NCBI GenBank assembly: GCA_016235165.1
Contig: JACRLX010000029.1
Location: forward strand, 1 to 38,106
Direction of reading: 5' to 3'
Length of the DNA stretch: 38,106 bases
DNA from: Rhodocyclales bacterium
GTDB lineage: Bacteria; Pseudomonadota; Gammaproteobacteria; Burkholderiales; Rhodocyclaceae
This document shows, piece after piece, positions 9,495 to 19,853 of this stretch (the first letter of the stretch is position 1; each line of letters starts with the position of its first letter). Both the position numbers and the translations under genes were made by a program. Below the pieces are notes generated by a model, which ran no database searches, had not been told where the DNA came from, and saw only the letters and a list, made by a program, of their open reading frames with translations.

Positions 9495-10985
9495 TCAGTC
9501 CTCGGGCGGGTCCGGCCTGCGGGCGCGGCAGTTCACCAGGGGCGCCACCAGCACCAGTTCGGCGACGACCGCATTGCCCTCCTGGCGGTAGTTCAGGCTG
9601 GCCCCCGTGCGCGGCAGCAGGGCCTTGAGCAGTCCCAGGCCCGTGTTTATCCCGGTGCCGGCCGCCAGGTCGAAGCCATCCGGCAGGCTGGCCGGCGCGT
9701 TGGTGACGGTCAGCGTTACCCTGTCGCTGTCGATGCGGAAAATGGCCAGTACCGGACGTCCGACATCCTTCGCGCGCCTGTGCTTGTCGGCATTGGTGAT
9801 CAGTTCATTGATCACCAGGGCCATCGGTACACCTTCCTGCGGCGAGAGTATGGCTTCCATGTCCATGCTCAGGTTCCGCAGCAGGATGGGGGGCGCGCCG
9901 GGTGTGCCTTCGAGCAGGGTTTCCATCAGGTCGCAGAAGCGCACGTGGGCGTCGGGCTTCCTGCCCTGTAGTCCGTACACCTTGGCGATTGCATTCACGC
10001 GCGTGAAGATGGCTTCCATCGCCTCGGCCATTTCGGGGTGCCTGGCGATCGAATTGGTCATCAGCCCCAGCACGCCCTGCAGGTGGTTCTTGATGCGGTG
10101 GTGGACTTCGCGGATCAGGGTATCGCGCTGCCTGGCCTCATGCGCGAGCCTTTGTCGTTCCGACTGCTTCCTGGCGGTGATGTCTTCGACGGTGAAGGTG
10201 ATTCCCCGCGCCAGGTTGCCCGGCACGATCGGTGCGGAAGACAGCGCCACATCGATGATCCGGCCGTCCCTGGTGAGCAATCGGCTTTCGATGCGACCGA
10301 TGCCTTCCCCGGAGATCTGGCCGTATTTCTCCTGGCCCGCGCGCTCGAATTCCGCATCGCTCGGATACAGCATTCGCGCCGAACGGCCGACGAGTTCTTC
10401 CGCTGCATAGCCCATCATTGCGCAGAAGGCCGCATTCACCTCGACAATGACGCCGTGCCTGTCCACCACGGCCACCTGGGCGGTGACGGCATCGAGGATC
10501 GCCTGCTTGAACTGCTGCATTTCCCCCAGCGTGGTCTCGGCCTGCCTGCGCTCCCCGATGTCGCGGCAGAACACTAACAGCAGCGGTGCCTCGGCCCCGG
10601 GGACGCAATAGGCGCTGACCTCGACGAGGATGCCGCTGCCGTCCTTGCAGCGATGCTCGGTCTCGAAACGGTCGTGGCCCCTGGCGATGACCAGGCGCAT
10701 ATGTGCGGCGACTTCCTCATCGTCCTCGCGCATCTCGATGTCGCGGATGGCAAGGGCCAGCAACTCCTCGCGCCGGTAACCCAGCATGGCGCAGGCGGCC
10801 TCGTTGCAGTCGATGAGCCGGCCATCCGCCGCAACTTTCCAGAATCCATCCAGCGACGCCTGGATGATCGTGAGGTATTCCTGGTCCGCCAGGTTCTGTG
10901 CGGGGGCATTCCCGCCCTTGCGTGATTCCTTGATGGCGGTGATCGGGGCCAAGCCTTCATCGTCGGGAGGAAGAACATGATCCAT
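9495..10985 (-). CDS. PAS-PAS sensor histidine kinase, HisKA_2 type
   Basis: A soluble kinase of 496 residues without membrane helices. Two PAS domains (about 25-145 and 150-275, each ending in a PAC-like DI.ERRQ or DITARK stretch) precede a HisKA_2 dimerisation region with His296 in the HHRIKNHLQG box and an HATPase_2-type domain with INELITNADKH and GTGINTGLGL. HisKA_2 kinases often act on stand-alone or atypical response regulators; no partner receiver is adjacent except the convergent receiver-EAL gene. The frame extends to 11123, but ATG 10985 (MDHVLPP) is preferred because the extra 46 residues are low-complexity and basic. No clear ribosome-binding site was found, so the start is uncertain. 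It converges with the EAL gene across 42 nt. Confidence 0.88.
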   Translation of the reverse strand: MDHVLPPDDEGLAPITAIKESRKGGNAPAQNLADQEYLTIIQASLDGFWKVAADGRLIDCNEAACAMLGYRREELLALAIRDIEMREDDEEVAAHMRLVIARGHDRFETEHRCKDGSGILVEVSAYCVPGAEAPLLLVFCRDIGERRQAETTLGEMQQFKQAILDAVTAQVAVVDRHGVIVEVNAAFCAMMGYAAEELVGRSARMLYPSDAEFERAGQEKYGQISGEGIGRIESRLLTRDGRIIDVALSSAPIVPGNLARGITFTVEDITARKQSERQRLAHEARQRDTLIREVHHRIKNHLQGVLGLMTNSIARHPEMAEAMEAIFTRVNAIAKVYGLQGRKPDAHVRFCDLMETLLEGTPGAPPILLRNLSMDMEAILSPQEGVPMALVINELITNADKHRRAKDVGRPVLAIFRIDSDRVTLTVTNAPASLPDGFDLAAGTGINTGLGLLKALLPRTGASLNYRQEGNAVVAELVLVAPLVNCRARRPDPPED

Positions 10986-11166
10986 GGTGAGTCTGTCCCA
11001 GCCAATCCGGACGGCCAGGAGGCCAATCAACGAATGGTGAAACAATACAATATCTTTAGCGGGCAGGGGGCCTTTGGTCGCGACAGGCCAGCGCTCGCGA
11101 CGCGGTTTCCGCGGCCGGCCCATATCGCTTTCCTTGCGCGCGTTTTTTGAATGGAGGAGGGCTTGG
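10986..11166. other. Intergenic region between HisKA_2 kinase and nucleotidyltransferase module
   Basis: These 181 nt hold the 5' side of the minus-strand kinase and the 3' side of the two-gene module. The DNA is more A/T-rich near 11038-11060. A small inverted repeat CGCGG-TTT-CCGCG lies at 11101-11113. I see no convincing promoter hexamer pair and no T-tract terminator. Confidence 0.4.
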
Positions 11167-11697
11167 CTACGCGGCTTGTTGCTTGTAGTACGGATACAGT
11201 TTTATCTTGCGATGTCCGTTCTCCACCACTTCGGAGCCCCGAAGCTTTCCATCACGAATGAGATTGACGGCATGCTCATGGGCGCGGCGATATTGCATCC
11301 CGAGCGATTTGGCGACTTCGTAGATGCTCTTGCCCGGCGTCCGCGCCACGGCGACGAGAAATTGTCGTCGCCGCGCCGCCATGGCGTTGAAGTCGGGTGT
11401 CGGCCTCAGGTTCCATCCTCCGCCCGCGAGCTTGCTCCAGGCCAGATCGTATACGCCTGCTTTGCTGGCGATTTTTCCCGGCAGCAAAGCCCTCAGGCGC
11501 GGCCAGTCGGCGATGAAGCGCTCCTTGCCAAAAAAATGGACAAACTCGGAGACTGACATCCCTGACACGGCGCCCGGCAGATAGGAGCGGTGCCCGGCTG
11601 AAATTTCTTCGCGCCATTTTTCCAGCTGAACACTCCTGTCCCAGTAAGCCTTCCTGCTCACTTCTTCCCATGACTTTCCGTCTGCCATCAGCTTCAT
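11167..11697 (-). CDS. Winged-helix-like partner protein of AbiEii-type nucleotidyltransferase (putative antitoxin)
   Basis: A 176-residue protein I cannot assign to a named family. Residues about 105-165 look like a winged-helix DNA-binding unit: a helix, SIYEVAKSLGM, then a recognition-like helix with YRRAHEHAVNLIRDGKL and a basic wing ending NGHRKIKLYP. The N-terminal 100 residues are rich in aromatic and charged residues with no motif I recognise. Its ATG overlaps the stop of the nucleotidyltransferase gene by 4 nt (ATGA at 11697-11694), so the two are translationally coupled. By analogy with type IV AbiE systems, the DNA-binding protein would be the antitoxin and autorepressor. However, in AbiE the antitoxin gene comes first and its winged helix is N-terminal. 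The role given is inference. Confidence 0.6.
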   Translation of the reverse strand: MKLMADGKSWEEVSRKAYWDRSVQLEKWREEISAGHRSYLPGAVSGMSVSEFVHFFGKERFIADWPRLRALLPGKIASKAGVYDLAWSKLAGGGWNLRPTPDFNAMAARRRQFLVAVARTPGKSIYEVAKSLGMQYRRAHEHAVNLIRDGKLRGSEVVENGHRKIKLYPYYKQQAA

Positions 11698-12506
11698 CTC
11701 GCCGGGCCTCCCCGGCCCCGGTTTTTCCTGATGATGGTTTTTGTTTGCCCATGAGCGACCGGTTTCTCGTGTTCGATGCTGTCGAGAATCGCCCTCGCAC
11801 CTATCTGCTCATAGAGGGCATCCTGCAAGAATTCCATGTCTTTCGCCCCGGCCCATTCCGGATCGCAATCGATCTCGGCGAGTTCGTCAATCAGATCAAA
11901 CCACGGCATGTTTGCAAGCCCGTTGTCGAACGCGTCGGAAGGAAACGCGTAGGGCAGGGAATCCGCGAACTTCCTGATGGGCATGAAGGATGACGACAGG
12001 ACGAGCAAGTCAAACAAGTCGCGGGCTGTTTGCCTCCCGCCCTCAAAAGAAGCGCCGTCCGCGCCACCGCCCGCCACAGTCCTTAGTTTCCTGTGATACA
12101 AGCCCGGAATTTCCTCAGTCCGAACGCTCAATCTTCCGAACTTTTCCTCCACGGCCGGGAAAAGCTCGAAATAGGCGTCCTCGACAAACGACACCTTCAA
12201 TTCTTGTCCCTCGAGGAAGGCATATCCGTGGAGTTGATTGGCCTTCCTCGGGTCATCGACAATGTCCCTTGTGTCATAGACGATGCCGGATTTCTTGATG
12301 GCGGCCGACATGTCTATCGCCCGGAACCCGTGCGGCAGGAAAAAATCGAGGTCATAAGACAGCCGATGGTTGAGCCAACACCGGGAGAGAGCGGTGCCTC
12401 CGCACAGTTTTGCCACGCTGAGCTGCGGGTCTCTCATGGCTTGCAAGCTTGCCAGTACTGCCTCTTGCAGGGGATAGAGAAGCTCTTTTTTCATGCCAGC
12501 TGCCAT
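11694..12506 (-). CDS. AbiEii/DUF1814-like nucleotidyltransferase (putative toxin)
   Basis: A 270-residue protein with the AbiEii-type nucleotidyltransferase signature: CGGTALSR at about 36-43, then SYDLDFFLP with the metal-binding Asp-x-Asp. This fits the G-G/S-x(n)-D-x-D pattern of the polymerase-beta fold. AbiEii/MenT-type enzymes act as toxins by transferring nucleotides to target RNA or other acceptors; activity of this one is inferred. The ATG at 12506 has AGGGG at 12517-12513 with correct spacing and a near-consensus promoter just upstream. The last 25 residues are basic and Gly/Arg-rich. Its DNA is visibly less GC-rich than the flanks, consistent with horizontal transfer. It is the first gene of a coupled pair, the reverse of the usual AbiEi-AbiEii order. 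Confidence 0.75.
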   Translation of the reverse strand: MAAGMKKELLYPLQEAVLASLQAMRDPQLSVAKLCGGTALSRCWLNHRLSYDLDFFLPHGFRAIDMSAAIKKSGIVYDTRDIVDDPRKANQLHGYAFLEGQELKVSFVEDAYFELFPAVEEKFGRLSVRTEEIPGLYHRKLRTVAGGGADGASFEGGRQTARDLFDLLVLSSSFMPIRKFADSLPYAFPSDAFDNGLANMPWFDLIDELAEIDCDPEWAGAKDMEFLQDALYEQIGARAILDSIEHEKPVAHGQTKTIIRKNRGRGGPAR

Positions 12507-12520
12507 AAAACACCCCTGGT

Positions 12521-12534
12521 TGACATATATGTCA
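12521..12534. promoter_or_regulatory. Perfect 14-bp palindrome, probable operator
   Basis: TGACATATATGTCA reads identically on both strands. It spans the predicted transcription start (about 12527) of the nucleotidyltransferase operon and touches the -10 box at 12534. A dimeric winged-helix protein bound here would block initiation, as in autoregulated toxin-antitoxin operons. The palindrome is directly seen; the binding protein is inferred. Confidence 0.6.
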
Positions 12535-12561
12535 TTATCGGGTCTGGAATTGATTTGTCAA
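12534..12561 (-). promoter_or_regulatory. Sigma-70-type promoter of the nucleotidyltransferase operon
   Basis: On the minus strand a perfect -35 TTGACA (12561-12556) is followed after 16 nt by GATAAT (12539-12534), a 5/6 match to TATAAT. The expected start near 12527 leaves a 20-nt leader containing the AGGGG ribosome-binding site of the gene starting at 12506. It is among the strongest promoter matches in the window. Confidence 0.65.
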
Positions 12562-12802
12562 GCCTTCGCGGCAGCTCTCGGTTGGCCTGCGGCGGTGAGA
12601 TCAATTGACCTGGGGGGCTCGTTAACCCCCGAATGGAAAAGGGCGCTCTTCGTCTTGGAACGCCCGTCAGATCAGGCTTCGTTTCTCATTTTCAACAAAA
12701 AGGGCTAACGGCTTGCCCTTCGGGGCGCTATTTTGTTGCTTGGAAGCCGTGCCGCGTGGCGCGGGTTATCATTCCCGCTGATTCCGGTTTGGACCCCTCC
12801 TC
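12562..12802. other. Divergent intergenic region upstream of the FAD oxidase operon
   Basis: No supported gene lies here. Inverted repeats include GGGGG-N8-CCCCC (12613-12630) and AAGGGC-N9-GCCCTT (12700-12720); the latter is followed by a T run when read on the minus strand and could be a weak terminator. A possible -10 TATCAT (12767-12772) sits inside GCGGG-N8-CCCGC and may serve the oxidase, but no good -35 is at the right distance. TGA at 12779 closes the oxidase frame upstream of its TTG. Confidence 0.35.
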
Positions 12803-14359
12803 TTGGACATTTCGCTCGTAGAACCCGGCACCGTCGGCCCCTGCCCGGTAGCTCCCGACGCCTTGCAGGGCATCGTTCGCCAGCAGACCAACCCCGCGCG
12901 CTGGAACGGTGCCGGCTGGGATGCCTTCGTCGCTGCATTGCGCGCGGCCGGTGTCGATGTGTTGGAAAGCGCCGCCACGCGCGGCATCTTCGCCACCGAT
13001 GCCGGTGGCACGGCCTACGGCATGCCGCATGGCGTGGTCGTTGCGCGCAACGCGGCACAGGTTGCGGCGCTGCTGAAGGCGGCGCAGGCGCATCGCGTGC
13101 CGGTCACGGCGCGCGGCGGCGGCCTCACTACCGAGGGTGAGTCGGTGGCCTACGGCGGCGTGCTGCTCGACATGACCGGCATGAGCCGGGTGCTGACGAT
13201 AGACCGCGAGGCGCTGACGGTGCGTACCGAGGCCGGCATCTACTGGCACGCGCTGGCCGAGGAGTTGCGCCGCGAGGGGCTGGACTATCTCTCGGCGCCG
13301 CTCAACATGAGCTCCTCGGTGGGAGGCACGCTGGGCGTGGGCGGCATCGACGTGAACTCGGCGCGCCTGGGTTGCAGCGCCGACCAGGCGCTCGCGCTTC
13401 AGGTGGTGACGCCGACCGGCGAGATCGTCGAGTGCTCCGACCAGATCAATCCCGAGCTCTTCCAGCGCGTGATCCTCGGCTACGGCCAGTTCGGCGTGAT
13501 CACCGAGGCGACGCTGAAAATCCGCCCCTATACACCGCTGTCCATGCATTACTACTACTACTCGACCTTGCGCGAGGCGATCGAGGACCTGCAACTGCTG
13601 GACTGCAACGACGCCAGCGATTACTCCGGCATCCTCACCATCATGGACTGCGCGGTGAATCTGTTGGTGGCCTTCGACTCCGCCGAGCGCGAAGCGGCCT
13701 TCAAGGCCAACTGGGAAAGGCGCCTGCGCGGCCACGGCGAATTTGGTTTCGCCCTGTGCATGCTCGGCCATTACGCCCTGCGGCCCTGGAGGCTGGGCGA
13801 GGCGCTCTACCTGCTGCGGCGCAAGCGGGCCGTGTTTCCCGAATTTCGCCGCCCCGAGTTCCACCGCGACGGGCGCATGGAGGACCGCAGCGTGGTCTTC
13901 TCGCGCGCGGTGTGGAAGCACTGGGGTTCGCGCAACATGGTGATTCCCGACCTGGCCACCACGGCGGACAAGTTCGTCGCGGCGGTGGAGCGCGGCAACG
14001 CGGTGTGCCGCAAGCATTTCCGCCATTACACGCTGTATTGCGTCGGCATCCGGCTGCGTGCCGACCATGCGCCGCACTACGAGATGAGCTGCATCCCGCC
14101 CGACGCCGAAGGCTGGGCCTACGGTTGCGAGTTCGAGCCGATGATCGAGGGCGAGGTCTACAGCCGCGACCACTTCCAGTCCTTCAAGAACGCCATCTAC
14201 GACATTGGCGTCGACATGGGCGCCAGCTACTACCGCTTCGGCGGCATGATGAAAGGCTATATCCGCCGCGTCTTCGGCGATGCCCTGGTGGACAAGCACC
14301 TGGCGATGAAGCGCAAGGCCGACCCGGCGATGATCCTCAACCGCGACGTGATTTTCTGA
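12803..14359 (+). CDS. FAD-binding oxidase/dehydrogenase, VAO (GlcD-like) family
   Basis: A 518-residue flavoprotein of the FAD_binding_4 type. The FAD domain shows PVTARGGGLTTEG (about 97-109), NMSSSVGGTLGVGG (about 170-183) and the YGQFGVITEATLKIRP segment, all typical of the PCMH fold. The substrate half (about 240-500) has no obvious match to a named oxidase. Glycolate and D-lactate dehydrogenases of this superfamily pass electrons to an Fe-S partner, and a two-cluster Fe-S protein follows with a 1-nt overlap (TGATG), so a membrane-linked or soluble dehydrogenase pair is likely. The start is TTG 12803, the only initiator near the 5' end after the in-frame TGA at 12779; no good ribosome-binding site precedes it, so the start is uncertain. 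The substrate is unknown. Confidence 0.82.
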   Translation: MDISLVEPGTVGPCPVAPDALQGIVRQQTNPARWNGAGWDAFVAALRAAGVDVLESAATRGIFATDAGGTAYGMPHGVVVARNAAQVAALLKAAQAHRVPVTARGGGLTTEGESVAYGGVLLDMTGMSRVLTIDREALTVRTEAGIYWHALAEELRREGLDYLSAPLNMSSSVGGTLGVGGIDVNSARLGCSADQALALQVVTPTGEIVECSDQINPELFQRVILGYGQFGVITEATLKIRPYTPLSMHYYYYSTLREAIEDLQLLDCNDASDYSGILTIMDCAVNLLVAFDSAEREAAFKANWERRLRGHGEFGFALCMLGHYALRPWRLGEALYLLRRKRAVFPEFRRPEFHRDGRMEDRSVVFSRAVWKHWGSRNMVIPDLATTADKFVAAVERGNAVCRKHFRHYTLYCVGIRLRADHAPHYEMSCIPPDAEGWAYGCEFEPMIEGEVYSRDHFQSFKNAIYDIGVDMGASYYRFGGMMKGYIRRVFGDALVDKHLAMKRKADPAMILNRDVIF

Positions 14360-15312
14360 TGTATTCGAGCGCCCATCCCCGCGACTACCCGGCCTGCAGC
14401 GGTTGCAGCCTGTGCCGCCTGGTCTGCCCGATGTGGCGTGCCCGCCGCGATCCGCGCTTCAGCCCGGAGGGCATCGCCAAGGCGCGCCAGAACGGGGCGG
14501 TGGCGGCCGAGCTGGCCGAGGTGCTGGATGCCTGCGCGCTGTGCGGCGCCTGCGACCCGGTCTGCCCGGAGAACATTGCGCTGACGGACATGATCGTCGA
14601 CCTGCGGCGCGAACTGGAACTACCGCCAGATCTGGCAGTGCTGCATGTCGGCTACCAGCAGGCGGCGGCCGGTTTGAGCGCGGCGCCGGCCGGGGCCTTG
14701 TTGTTGCCGGGAGCGGCCTTGCGTGCCGACGCGGGCCTGCTGGCGCGCGTCGCGGCCCTGTTGGGTTTGCGTGCCGCGGCAGACGACGGCGCCGATCTCG
14801 CCGTGGCGCTGGAAATCGGCGGCGACATCGATCCGGCGCGCAAGCGGCGCTTCCTTGCCGGCGTGGAAGGACGCAGCCTGGTGGTAGGCGATGGGCTGAT
14901 GCTGCGCTGGCTGCGCGGCGAGCTGCCGGGGGCCAGGCTGCAAGGCTTGGGCGAGGCTCTGGGCAACATTCCGGCGCTTCGTCGCCGTATCGCCAGCGCC
15001 GACTTTTATGTCATCGAGGCGCGTGCCTATCATGCCGACCAGGCCCGCCTCGTCGCGCACTACGATGGCTTGTGCAAGGAAGCCGGTTGCGCCATGAACC
15101 TCGACCTGCAACGCATTGCGGTGCCGCCACAGGCCAGCGGCTATCCCGGCCTGCGCATGGGACCGTCGGCGGAGGACCTGGCGCAGGCAGGCTGGATGCT
15201 CCACGGGCACCGGCCGGCGCGAGTCCTGGTCGAGAATCCGGCCGAGCGCGAACTGCTGCGTCGCGTGACGGATGTGCCGGTGCTGCACCTGGCCGAACTC
15301 GCCGACGCCTGA
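14359..15312 (+). CDS. Two-[4Fe-4S] ferredoxin-type protein with degenerate GlpC/HdrB-like C-terminus
   Basis: A 317-residue protein with two classic cluster motifs: Cys13/16/19/23-Pro and Cys59/62/65/69-Pro. This is the arrangement of the Fe-S subunit of glycolate oxidase, GlpC and LutA-type proteins. The remaining 250 residues resemble their two CCG halves in outline (LLLPGAALRADAG where LFPGC is usual, and a later IEARAYHADQARL stretch), but the cluster-binding cysteines are absent; only CKEAGC remains. The protein probably takes electrons from the FAD oxidase, whose stop codon overlaps this start. It lies 15 nt before a second flavoprotein gene. The electron acceptor is unknown. Confidence 0.8.
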   Translation: MYSSAHPRDYPACSGCSLCRLVCPMWRARRDPRFSPEGIAKARQNGAVAAELAEVLDACALCGACDPVCPENIALTDMIVDLRRELELPPDLAVLHVGYQQAAAGLSAAPAGALLLPGAALRADAGLLARVAALLGLRAAADDGADLAVALEIGGDIDPARKRRFLAGVEGRSLVVGDGLMLRWLRGELPGARLQGLGEALGNIPALRRRIASADFYVIEARAYHADQARLVAHYDGLCKEAGCAMNLDLQRIAVPPQASGYPGLRMGPSAEDLAQAGWMLHGHRPARVLVENPAERELLRRVTDVPVLHLAELADA

Positions 15313-15327
15313 ACGAGGATTGCCGAA

Positions 15328-16539
15328 ATGCGTGATGTCGATGTCCTGATCGTCGGTGCCAGCCTCGCCGCCGCGGCCGCTGCCAAGCGCACGGTGGATG
15401 CCGGGCTGGAAACCGTGGTGCTGGAGCGCAAGGAGTTGCCGCGGCACAAGATCTGTTCCGGCATCCTCTCGCCGCGTGGCCACCGCTTCCTGCTGGAGAA
15501 CTTCGGACCCTTGCCGCGCGAGGTGCTGCACGAGCCGACCTCCTGCCGCGGTGTGACCTTCCATTTTCCCTGCCGCGTCGAAATGCCGATGGATTTCTTC
15601 CACGGCACCACGCCGCACCTGCACCGCAAGTATTCCGACCATTGGGCGATTGTGCGCAGCGGCGCCGAAGTCCATGACCGAACCTCCTTCGCCGGCCTGG
15701 AGGATAGGGGCGATCACGTGCTGGTGCGCGCCGTGCGCAACGGTGAGCCCATCGAGTACCGCGCGCGCCAGGTGATCGGCGCCGACGGCCCGAGTTCGCT
15801 GGTGGTGCGCGCCGTCTATCCCGATTACAGCAAGCAGATCCCCTGGTTTTTCGTCGGCCAGAAATTCCACGAGATCGTCGACTGCCCGCTCTCGCCCGAG
15901 TATTTCCACTTCTGGTTCCATCCCGGTCTCGGCCACTACACCTGGAGCCACGCCCGCGACGGGCGGCAGATCGTCGGCGTCGGCTTCAAGCGCGGCGACA
16001 ATTTCGCGCGCAAGCACCGCGTCGTCGAGCAATACCTGCGCGACAGGCACGGCGTGCAACTCAAGCCGGCGGATGACGACCACGAGGGCTGCGCCGAGAA
16101 CTTCGGCCCCTCGCTGATCAACCGCTATGTCTTCGGCAAGGGCAAGGTGCTGGTCACCGGCCAGGCCGCCGGCTTCCTCAACATGATCGGCGAAGGCATG
16201 AGCTGTGCCCTGCATTCGGGCGCGATTTCCGGCGAGGCCATCGTCGAGGCGCAGCGGCGCAACCGGCCGCTGCAGGAGATCTATCGCAGGATGATCGCCT
16301 CCGAAGTGCGTCGTTGCAGCGACCAGTGGAACCCGCTGAAAATCGCCTTCGACCGTCCGCACGAGGCGGATTTTCCCGAGGCGCTGATGAAGCTGTCCTG
16401 GCGCGAGCGCAAGCTGGTGCTGCGCGACATGTGGAACTTCATCGTGCTGTTCAAGGAATTCAAATGGGGTCGGCAGATCGCCGCCGCCGCCTTGCAGCGG
16501 CCGCTGTTCGGCGGCTACCCGCTGCAGAAGTGGTTGTAG
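15328..16539 (+). CDS. Geranylgeranyl-reductase-like FAD-dependent oxidoreductase
   Basis: A 403-residue flavoprotein of the GGR/p-hydroxybenzoate hydroxylase-like fold. Visible are an N-terminal dinucleotide-binding strand (DVLIVGASLAAA) ending in VVLERK, a mid-domain GADGPSSLVVR, and the C-terminal FAD loop VLVTGQAAGFLNMIGEGM. The first motif is unusual: only the first glycine of GxGxxG is kept. Family members reduce isoprenoid double bonds or oxidise diverse substrates; the substrate here cannot be told. CGAGGA precedes the ATG at 15328. Its place after an FAD oxidase and Fe-S protein suggests the three form one redox pathway (inference). A 97-residue gene follows 10 nt after its stop. Confidence 0.82.
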   Translation: MRDVDVLIVGASLAAAAAAKRTVDAGLETVVLERKELPRHKICSGILSPRGHRFLLENFGPLPREVLHEPTSCRGVTFHFPCRVEMPMDFFHGTTPHLHRKYSDHWAIVRSGAEVHDRTSFAGLEDRGDHVLVRAVRNGEPIEYRARQVIGADGPSSLVVRAVYPDYSKQIPWFFVGQKFHEIVDCPLSPEYFHFWFHPGLGHYTWSHARDGRQIVGVGFKRGDNFARKHRVVEQYLRDRHGVQLKPADDDHEGCAENFGPSLINRYVFGKGKVLVTGQAAGFLNMIGEGMSCALHSGAISGEAIVEAQRRNRPLQEIYRRMIASEVRRCSDQWNPLKIAFDRPHEADFPEALMKLSWRERKLVLRDMWNFIVLFKEFKWGRQIAAAALQRPLFGGYPLQKWL

Positions 16540-16549
16540 GGGAGCGCGC

Positions 16550-18469
<1,920 letters not shown>

Positions 18470-18471
<2 letters not shown>

Positions 18472-18495
18472 CCGAAGGACTCGCGCCCTTCGGCT
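18470..18495. terminator. Bidirectional hairpin between pgm and metY
   Basis: AGCCGAAGG and CCTTCGGCT form a perfect 9-bp stem with an 8-nt loop, located between two convergent genes and overlapping the pgm stop. The following T run is short, so termination may be partial. Confidence 0.65.
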
Positions 18496-18520
18496 TGCAT
18501 ACGGAACGGCGGCGGTTTGC

Positions 18521-19801
18521 TCAGACCACGGCCAGCGCCTGTTCCAGGTCGGCCCTGATGTCGTCGATGTGCTCGATGCCGATCGACAGGCGCACCATGT
18601 CTTCCGAGACGCCGGCCTTCTTCATTTCCTCGGGCGAGAGCTGGCGGTGGGTGGTGGATGCCGGGTGGCAGGCCAGGCTCTTGGCATCGCCGATGTTGAC
18701 CAGGCGCGTCACCAGCTTCAGCGCGTCCTGGAAGCGCGCGCCGGCGGCGGCACCGCCCCCATTCCCTTTAACGCCGAAGGTCAGGATGCCCGAGGCGCGG
18801 CCGCCCATGTACTTCTGCACCAGGCCATGGTCGGCATGGTCGGGGAGGCCGCCGTAGTTGACCCAGCTCACCTTGGCGTGGCCCTTGAGGTAGTTGGCGA
18901 CGGCCAGGGTGTTCTTGCAGATGCGGTCCATGCGCAGCGTGACGGTCTCGATGCCCTGCAGGACCAGGAAGGAATTGAAGGGCGAGATTGCGGCGCCCAT
19001 GTTGCGCAGCGGCACCACGCGGGCGCGGCCGATGTAGGCCGCCGGGCCCAGCGCCTCGGTATAGACCACGCCGTGGTAGGAGACGTCGGGTTCGTTGAGG
19101 CGCCTGAAGCGCGCCTTGTGCTCGGCCCAGGGAAACTTGCCGGAATCGACCAGCACGCCGCCGATGCTGTTGCCATGGCCGCCGAGGTACTTGGTCAGGG
19201 AATGCACGACGATGTCGGCGCCGTGCTCGAAGGGGCGACAGAGGTAGGGCGTGGGCACGGTGTTGTCCACGATCAGCGGTACGCCGGCGTCATGGGCGAC
19301 CCTGGCCAAGGCGGCTATGTCGACCACGTTGCCCAGCGGGTTGCCGATCGACTCGCAATACACGGCCTTGGTGCGCGCATCGATCAGCGGCCGGAAGCCC
19401 TCGGGATCGCGGTAGTCGGCGAAGCGCACCTCGATGCCGTACTGCGGCAGGGTGTGCGCGAACAGGTTGTAGGTGCCGCCGTAGAGCGTGCTTACCGAGA
19501 CGATGTTGTCGCCGGCCTCGGCGATGGTCTGGATCGCGTAGGTGATCGCCGCCTGGCCCGAGGCCAGGCCCAGCGCGCCGATGCCGCCTTCGAGTTCCGC
19601 CATGCGCTTTTCCAGCACGTCGGTGGTCGGGTTCATGATGCGCGTGTAGATGTTGCCGGCGACCTTGAGGTCGAACAGGTCGGCACCATGCTGGGTGTTG
19701 TCGAAGGCGTAGGATGTGGTCTGGTAGATCGGCACCGCGACCGCCTTGGTGGTCGGGTCCGGGCTGTAGCCACCATGCACGGCGATGGTTTCGATTTTCA
19801 T
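18521..19801 (-). CDS. metY: O-acetylhomoserine sulfhydrylase (PLP-dependent)
   Basis: A 426-residue enzyme of the Cys/Met-metabolism PLP family. It begins with [17 protein letters not shown] and carries the long pre-PLP region, [10 protein letters not shown], the LASGQAA helix and [18 protein letters not shown] with the PLP-binding Lys204. The length and the GGHGN motif favour MetY (O-acetylhomoserine plus sulfide to homocysteine) over cystathionine gamma-synthase or gamma-lyase, which are about 390 residues. The ATG at 19801 has GGGAGGAG at good spacing; the frame extends upstream to 20038 but that part lies over another gene and has no family similarity. An exported MetX-like gene lies 5 kb away and is not an obvious partner. 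No SAM riboswitch was seen in the 52-nt divergent gap. Confidence 0.93.
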   Translation of the reverse strand: MKIETIAVHGGYSPDPTTKAVAVPIYQTTSYAFDNTQHGADLFDLKVAGNIYTRIMNPTTDVLEKRMAELEGGIGALGLASGQAAITYAIQTIAEAGDNIVSVSTLYGGTYNLFAHTLPQYGIEVRFADYRDPEGFRPLIDARTKAVYCESIGNPLGNVVDIAALARVAHDAGVPLIVDNTVPTPYLCRPFEHGADIVVHSLTKYLGGHGNSIGGVLVDSGKFPWAEHKARFRRLNEPDVSYHGVVYTEALGPAAYIGRARVVPLRNMGAAISPFNSFLVLQGIETVTLRMDRICKNTLAVANYLKGHAKVSWVNYGGLPDHADHGLVQKYMGGRASGILTFGVKGNGGGAAAGARFQDALKLVTRLVNIGDAKSLACHPASTTHRQLSPEEMKKAGVSEDMVRLSIGIEHIDDIRADLEQALAVV

Positions 19802-19853
19802 TGTGTCTCCTCCCTCGGTTGGCTGCAAAGGCGGCAGTATAGTGGCGCTCGAC

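Noticed and set aside
11101-11113. CGCGG-TTT-CCGCG as a terminator of the nucleotidyltransferase module
   Set aside because: The stem is only 5 bp with no T run, so the evidence is too weak for a terminator call.
12493-12821. Two small plus-strand ORFs of 71 and 62 codons in the divergent gap
   Set aside because: One overlaps the 5' end of the nucleotidyltransferase gene and its promoter, the other runs into the oxidase. Neither has a good ribosome-binding site or a recognisable sequence.
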